From Ruegeria denitrificans (GTDB lineage: Bacteria; Pseudomonadota; Alphaproteobacteria; Rhodobacterales; Rhodobacteraceae), in contig NZ_CYUD01000005.1 of NCBI RefSeq assembly GCF_001458295.1, positions 186,001-250,000 of the forward strand: a stretch of 64,000 nt of DNA, read 5' to 3'. Of this stretch, positions 60,135 through 64,000 are shown piece by piece. Every line of letters starts with the position of its first letter. Position 1 is the stretch's first letter. The notes beneath the pieces are model-generated. The model was given only the letters and a program-made list of their open reading frames with translations. It ran no database searches and had not been told where the DNA came from. The position numbers and the translations under genes are program-made.

Positions 60135-61667
60135 ATGAACCTTGTTCAATCTGTCGATGAATTTGTTCAAAGACACGTCTGGTTCGCGATCATTGCTATT
60201 GTACTCTTTGCGCTCTGGGTTGTTTGGCGCCCTCAGCGGCCAATTGCAATGTCTCGGCCAGTTACCGGAGTTCATCAGGTTCTTAACCTGATTGGAGGGG
60301 TTCTGACTGTCTCAACGGTTATGTCATTGTATGCGCTGGCGAGTTTGAGGTTCGATGCCGCTCAGCACGCTGATCTGGCCGCAAAGTTTGAGTTTTCTGC
60401 GTTTTTGATCGTGTACGTCACGGTAAGTGTTGTGATCGCAAGATCCATCGAACTGTTTTGGATATCACGCTCCAGTTTCATAGACGAAGGCCATATTCCC
60501 GGTTTGCCGCGTGTTTTGCTGTTCGGAGCTGCTATCATTCTTGGTTTGACGACCTTCGGCGTAAGTCACGGGCTTTCAATAAACGGGCTGTATTTGTCCA
60601 CTGGCGCGATGGCGGCAATTATTGCGTTTGCGATGCAGCGCACGTTAGGGGATTTGTTCTCGGGTATTTCTCTGAGTGTCGAACACCCATTCAAAATCGG
60701 GGATTGGATCGAGCTTGAGGACGGTACCAAAGGTGAGGTTCGGGACCTGAACTGGAGGGCTACACGGTTGCGGGGCTGGGACAACACGACATTGATTGTT
60801 CCAAACAGTAAACTTGCTGCTCAGACATTTCGAAATCTGCACGGCCCGGACCACCGTTATTCTCCGATGTATACTGTGACGTTGCCACCGGAGATCGACC
60901 CTCGGTTTGCCAAGTCGCTTTTGCTTGAGGTCGCACTCAAATGCAAACGGCTGGCCAAGACTCCACTGCCCAGTGTGCGTTTGGTAGACTCGGGAACTGT
61001 CCCCTATCGCTATATCGTGTGGCTGCACTTTCCTAGCTATCCGTCAATGTTTGCAGGGCGGGAAGAGTTTTTTCGGGAACTTCACTATTCACTTAAGCAA
61101 GCCGGTATTCAGGCCGCCCCGTCTATGCAGGATGTCAGGTTTCAGGCAGCCGAGAAGGTTGTGGCCACGCCACCGACCACACTTCATGCTTTACGAAGTC
61201 TGGATTTTGCCTCTTTGTTTGATGAAGCCGAACTGGAAAGCCTGAATTCGCGTAGCTACTCGGCGATTTTTGACGCAGGAACAGTGATTTTACCCGAAGG
61301 CGAGGTTTCACCGTCTGTCTACATTGTTTTGAACGGCGTGGTTGAAACCAGCGTAACCGATGCTTCTGGGAAGACGCGCGTGCTTAATCCACTGGTCTCT
61401 GGCGAGTATTTTGGTCTGGCGTCTATGCTGACAGACGCGCCGTCGTTTCAGACCTTCACCGCGTCCAGTGATGTTGTTTTGGTGCAGATTGATCGAAAGT
61501 GCTTCAAGGACATCGCGTCGCAGCGCGAGGACCTTTTACAGGGGTTTGCAGAAATTGTTGAAAGTCGGATGGCCATTGCGGCAAGCATGAAAAACGATCC
61601 TGGCTCAAGACGTGCAGGGCCGCTGATGGATGTTTTGCAACGGATTGAGAAAATTCTGGGTAGCTGA
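60135..61667 (+). CDS. MscS-family channel with C-terminal cyclic-nucleotide-binding domain
   Basis: The protein of about 510 residues has four or five N-terminal membrane segments, an MscS pore/beta region (STGAMAAIIAFAMQRTLGDLF, HPFKIGDWIELEDGTKGEV, WDNTTLIVPNSKLA) and a C-terminal cNMP-binding fold (about 385-500; GTVILPEGEVSPSVYIVLNG, SGEYFGLASML). The phosphate-binding cassette lacks a clear RxA/RxS core, so cyclic-nucleotide binding is uncertain. The ATG at 60135 follows GAGG; an upstream TTG at 60090 is less likely. It resembles bCNG-type gated channels. Confidence 0.87.
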   Translation: MNLVQSVDEFVQRHVWFAIIAIVLFALWVVWRPQRPIAMSRPVTGVHQVLNLIGGVLTVSTVMSLYALASLRFDAAQHADLAAKFEFSAFLIVYVTVSVVIARSIELFWISRSSFIDEGHIPGLPRVLLFGAAIILGLTTFGVSHGLSINGLYLSTGAMAAIIAFAMQRTLGDLFSGISLSVEHPFKIGDWIELEDGTKGEVRDLNWRATRLRGWDNTTLIVPNSKLAAQTFRNLHGPDHRYSPMYTVTLPPEIDPRFAKSLLLEVALKCKRLAKTPLPSVRLVDSGTVPYRYIVWLHFPSYPSMFAGREEFFRELHYSLKQAGIQAAPSMQDVRFQAAEKVVATPPTTLHALRSLDFASLFDEAELESLNSRSYSAIFDAGTVILPEGEVSPSVYIVLNGVVETSVTDASGKTRVLNPLVSGEYFGLASMLTDAPSFQTFTASSDVVLVQIDRKCFKDIASQREDLLQGFAEIVESRMAIAASMKNDPGSRRAGPLMDVLQRIEKILGS

Positions 61668-61853
61668 TTTCGCCAGGAAAAATCGCAAATTCCAGAGGCT
61701 GTCGTGGGGATCATCTGTCGCGGCCTCGTTAGCTTGTTGTTGTGGGACCTCAGGCCTCTACTCCGTTTTGAACCAGGTGCCATGTACTTGACTGGCGGGA
61801 TGTCAAATCAACTTTGCTTGTCTTGAAGCAAGATTAAATTGGACAGAAAACTA

Positions 61854-61865
61854 TACCAATTGGTA
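61854..61865. promoter_or_regulatory. Palindromic operator candidate upstream of dctP
   Basis: TACCAATTGGTA is a perfect 12-bp palindrome 82 bp before the dctP start. ACCA/TGGT half-sites are typical of GntR and LacI-type repressors of TRAP operons. No regulator gene is adjacent within the window. The rest of 61668-61947 holds no gene. Confidence 0.45.
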
Positions 61866-61947
61866 AAACCCGTGATAGACGTACCAAGTGACTGACGGCG
61901 TGGCACAGCTATACGCTCGGTCATGGAAACCCGGATGGAGATACACA

Positions 61948-63045
61948 ATGCCTCAAAAATTCACGACAAGACGCGGCGCGTTGCGGGCGATTGCTGGTGC
62001 GAGTGCAGCCACTCTGGCGGCACCTCATATCGCCAAGGCGGCAGAAGGTACGACCTGGAAAATTCAAACAAGCTGGCCCGGCGGTGCTGGGTTGCAAGTG
62101 TTCAAAGACTGGTGTGGCACGATTGCCGAAAAAACCGGTGGGGAGCTGGCATTTCAAGCGTTTGGTGCGAACGATGTTGTTGGTGACTTTCAGCTCTATG
62201 ATGCCGTGAAAAACGGTGTTCTGGATGCGGTAAACCCGTTCACCATTTATGCTCAGGGCATCATTCCGGCCGCGACGTTCCTGACGTCGATCCCGCTGGG
62301 TCTGCGCAATCCGCATGAATACGACGTCTTCTACTATGGTCTTGGCGGGCTCGATATTGCTCGCGAGCTGTATGCGGCTCAGGGGCTGCATTTCGTGGGC
62401 CCGGTCCATCATGGTCCGAACATCATCCATTCCAAGGTTCCGATTCGGTCTATTGATGACTTTGCAGGCCGCAAGATGCGTTTGCCTGGTGGAATGGTGG
62501 CTGAAGTGTTTACCGCCATAGGTGCTGAGACCACGGTTCTGCCGGGATCAGAGATCTTCCCTGCGTTGGAAAAAGGCACCATTGATGTGGCCGATTATGT
62601 TGGCCCGGCTGTGAATTACGCGCTTGGGTTCAGTCAGGTTACCGACTACATTGTCATGGGTCCTCCTGGCTTTATGTCGCTTTATCAGCCGGTTGACATC
62701 ATGGACATCACCGTAGGCAAGGCGGCGTGGGATAAGCTGTCACCACAGATGCAGCAATTTGTCGAGATGGAGACTCACGTTTATTCCGACATGCATCATG
62801 CCGCGATTCAGGCCGCCGACCAGGAAGCATGGCAAAAATTCGAGACCGATGGGACTGAGGTAACACGCCTCACCCAGGACGACGTCGATCTGATGACCGA
62901 AGTCGCCGTTCCAATCTGGTTCGACTACGCCAATCGCGATCCGCAGGCAGCGCGCGTGTTCAAGATTCAGCTGGATTACATGCAGTCAGGATCTTTGGGA
63001 TATGTCGATCCGGCACTGACCCAGGGTCTGGAACTCAAGCTTTAA
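61948..63045 (+). CDS. TRAP transporter solute-binding protein, TakP-like (second system)
   Basis: The 365-residue protein has a twin-arginine signal (TTRRGALRAIAGASAATLAA), mature start near KAAEGTTWKIQ, and the DctP fold of the larger mannitol/keto-acid subgroup: FAGRKMRLPGGMVAEVF and GTIDVADYVGPAVNYALGF. These usually bind alpha-keto acids or related carboxylates, sometimes as dimers. GGAG precedes the ATG. A hairpin follows before the permease gene. Confidence 0.88.
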   Translation: MPQKFTTRRGALRAIAGASAATLAAPHIAKAAEGTTWKIQTSWPGGAGLQVFKDWCGTIAEKTGGELAFQAFGANDVVGDFQLYDAVKNGVLDAVNPFTIYAQGIIPAATFLTSIPLGLRNPHEYDVFYYGLGGLDIARELYAAQGLHFVGPVHHGPNIIHSKVPIRSIDDFAGRKMRLPGGMVAEVFTAIGAETTVLPGSEIFPALEKGTIDVADYVGPAVNYALGFSQVTDYIVMGPPGFMSLYQPVDIMDITVGKAAWDKLSPQMQQFVEMETHVYSDMHHAAIQAADQEAWQKFETDGTEVTRLTQDDVDLMTEVAVPIWFDYANRDPQAARVFKIQLDYMQSGSLGYVDPALTQGLELKL

Positions 63046-63065
63046 TCTGGTCAATAAAATTTACC

Positions 63066-63093
63066 GCTACCCGGGGTGAAGGCCCCGGGTAGC
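63066..63093 (+). promoter_or_regulatory. Intercistronic hairpin after second dctP
   Basis: GCTACCCGGGG pairs perfectly with CCCCGGGTAGC around TGAAGG, 20 bp after the stop and 30 bp before the permease start. There is only a short T stretch (TGTTTAT), so partial termination or 3' protection is likely. Confidence 0.6.
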
Positions 63094-63123
63094 TGTTTAT
63101 CCCAGCAAGAAACGAGGACTATT

Positions 63124-64000
63124 ATGCCGGGGCTTGGCTTTACGCTACCGCATTGGCTTTATTGGGTGGGGTTGGTCGTCTTCCCCCTTGTGGCGATGGT
63201 GCTGTCGCGCCGCCCACAGCCGACAGAGAAACGCTATACGTTACCGCTGGCATATATGATTGCGGTGACGGGCGGTATAATCGGACTGCATCGCTTTTAT
63301 CTGAAAAGCATGCTGGGATTGGTTTATCTGCCGATCTTCTTGTTTGTCCTGTACGCCAATGGCCAAACTCAGGACGCTCGAAATGTCCTGTCAGATTATG
63401 TGAACCAGACCCGCAGCGCAGATCGCACAATCACGCGTGAAGAAGATCGGGTGGCGGACGCCCGGGCGAACCTGAGTGATCTTCAGGCGACTGTCGATGC
63501 GGCGGAAGAGGGATCCTTCTCGCAAAAAAGTGCAGAGCGTCGTTTGAAGCGTGCCGAAGATACGATCGAAAAGGGTGAAGCCCGTCTGCAGGAAGCGCGC
63601 GCCGTGGTGGAAGAGGTCACTCCTCTGCAGGATGAGGCTGAACGTACATTCGCGTTCTGGGGCAATGCTGCAGGCTACGCTTTCTATGCAATTCTGGCCC
63701 TGATCCTTATCGACATGCTTTTGTTGCCGGGGATGATCAAGCGTGCCAACGCCGGCCTGCCTGCGCACGTGGAAAAGTCGGATGCAGAAAAGGCTTTGGA
63801 AGAAGCCGAAGCAGAAGAGGGGCCGAAACACGACAGCGAATACGCGACCAACTGGATCGACCGTCTGTCGTTGTTCTGCGGTGAATTTGTTGCTTACTGG
63901 GCTGTGATCGCCGTCTTCGTCTACTATTACGAAGTCATCGCCCGTTATGTCTTTGGCTCGCCCACCAACTGGGCGCATGAGGCGATGTATCTGATGTTCG
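63124..64000 (+). CDS. TRAP small permease with N-terminal TM2-like and coiled-coil extension (cut by window end)
   Basis: The frame is open from ATG 63124 (after GAGG) to the window edge, about 292 codons. Residues 1-80 contain hydrophobic segments with a TM2-like motif (GGIIGLHRFYLKSMLGLVYL). A charged, probably coiled-coil region follows at about 95-170 (RLKRAEDTIEKGEARLQEA), then another membrane span and an acidic linker. The DctQ domain begins near 245 (GEFVAYWAVIAVFVYYYEVI, ARYVFGSPTNW). The extension is unusual compared with the 160-residue dctQ of the first system. The C-terminus is outside the window. Confidence 0.8.
   Translation, partial: MPGLGFTLPHWLYWVGLVVFPLVAMVLSRRPQPTEKRYTLPLAYMIAVTGGIIGLHRFYLKSMLGLVYLPIFLFVLYANGQTQDARNVLSDYVNQTRSADRTITREEDRVADARANLSDLQATVDAAEEGSFSQKSAERRLKRAEDTIEKGEARLQEARAVVEEVTPLQDEAERTFAFWGNAAGYAFYAILALILIDMLLLPGMIKRANAGLPAHVEKSDAEKALEEAEAEEGPKHDSEYATNWIDRLSLFCGEFVAYWAVIAVFVYYYEVIARYVFGSPTNWAHEAMYLMF

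Noticed and set aside
1..64000. tRNA, rRNA or riboswitch genes
   Set aside because: No cloverleaf with a conserved T-loop, no rRNA-like stretch and no known riboswitch core was recognised by reading; weak structured elements may still be missed.

Overview
The window looks like an alphaproteobacterium of the Rhodobacterales (Roseobacter group). The evidence is gene content and style: moderately high G+C, a form I carbon monoxide dehydrogenase cluster in the order known from aerobic CO oxidisers, two TRAP transporter loci, a repABC replication cassette, a Tad/Flp pilus locus and IS6-family insertion sequences. This assignment is inferred; there is no rRNA gene or other phylogenetic marker in the window.

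Layout. 0-4.7 kb holds housekeeping-like genes: a partial ECF sigma factor, a YceI-cytochrome c fusion, an Ldh2-family dehydrogenase and tex, whose 3' end is rewritten by an inserted mini-IS6. 5.5-14.6 kb is the cox operon: coxC (MHYT-LytTR regulator), coxM-S-L (Mo-Cu CO dehydrogenase), coxD-E-F (active-site maturation), a molybdenum-cofactor nucleotidyltransferase, an unnamed 33-codon ORF ending in Cys-Cys, and coxG. 15-22.1 kb is a catabolic island on the minus strand: TRAP transporter, three-subunit flavin/iron-sulfur amine dehydrogenase and RidA, with a divergent LysR regulator. 22.2-28.4 kb is a second island: an Asp/Glu/hydantoin racemase-family protein, a complete branched-chain-type ABC transporter and a divergent GntR regulator. 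28.6-34.6 kb is plasmid-like: a decayed integrase, repABC with three parS-like palindromes and a likely antisense RNA, and a Fic protein with altered regulatory motifs. 34.7-36.4 kb is an IS6 cluster, with an intact copy nested inside an older one beside a second copy of the mini-IS6 seen at tex.

36.4-50.7 kb is a mixed accessory region: a triple-RidA fusion, an AraC regulator, small secreted and membrane peptides, an Hsp70-like protein, a glutathionyl-hydroquinone-reductase-type GST, a tandem pair of SGNH hydrolase-like proteins, a two-component system with an adjacent PepSY-like/Gly-Asn-Ser-repeat secreted protein and a divergent secreted coiled-coil protein, and a LuxR regulator. 51.2-59.9 kb is a Tad pilus locus (flp, cpaB, three TadE/G-type genes, cpaE, cpaF, tadB, tadC) without the secretin or prepilin peptidase. 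60-64 kb has an MscS channel with a cyclic-nucleotide-binding domain and the start of a second TRAP operon, cut by the window end.

The most notable architecture is that about 29.5 kb carrying both the CO dehydrogenase operon and a complete repABC cassette lies between two directly repeated, internally deleted IS6 copies. One of these sits in the 3' end of tex. This is what integration of a repABC plasmid through an IS6 copy, or an IS6 translocatable unit, would leave behind. It is a hypothesis from layout only.
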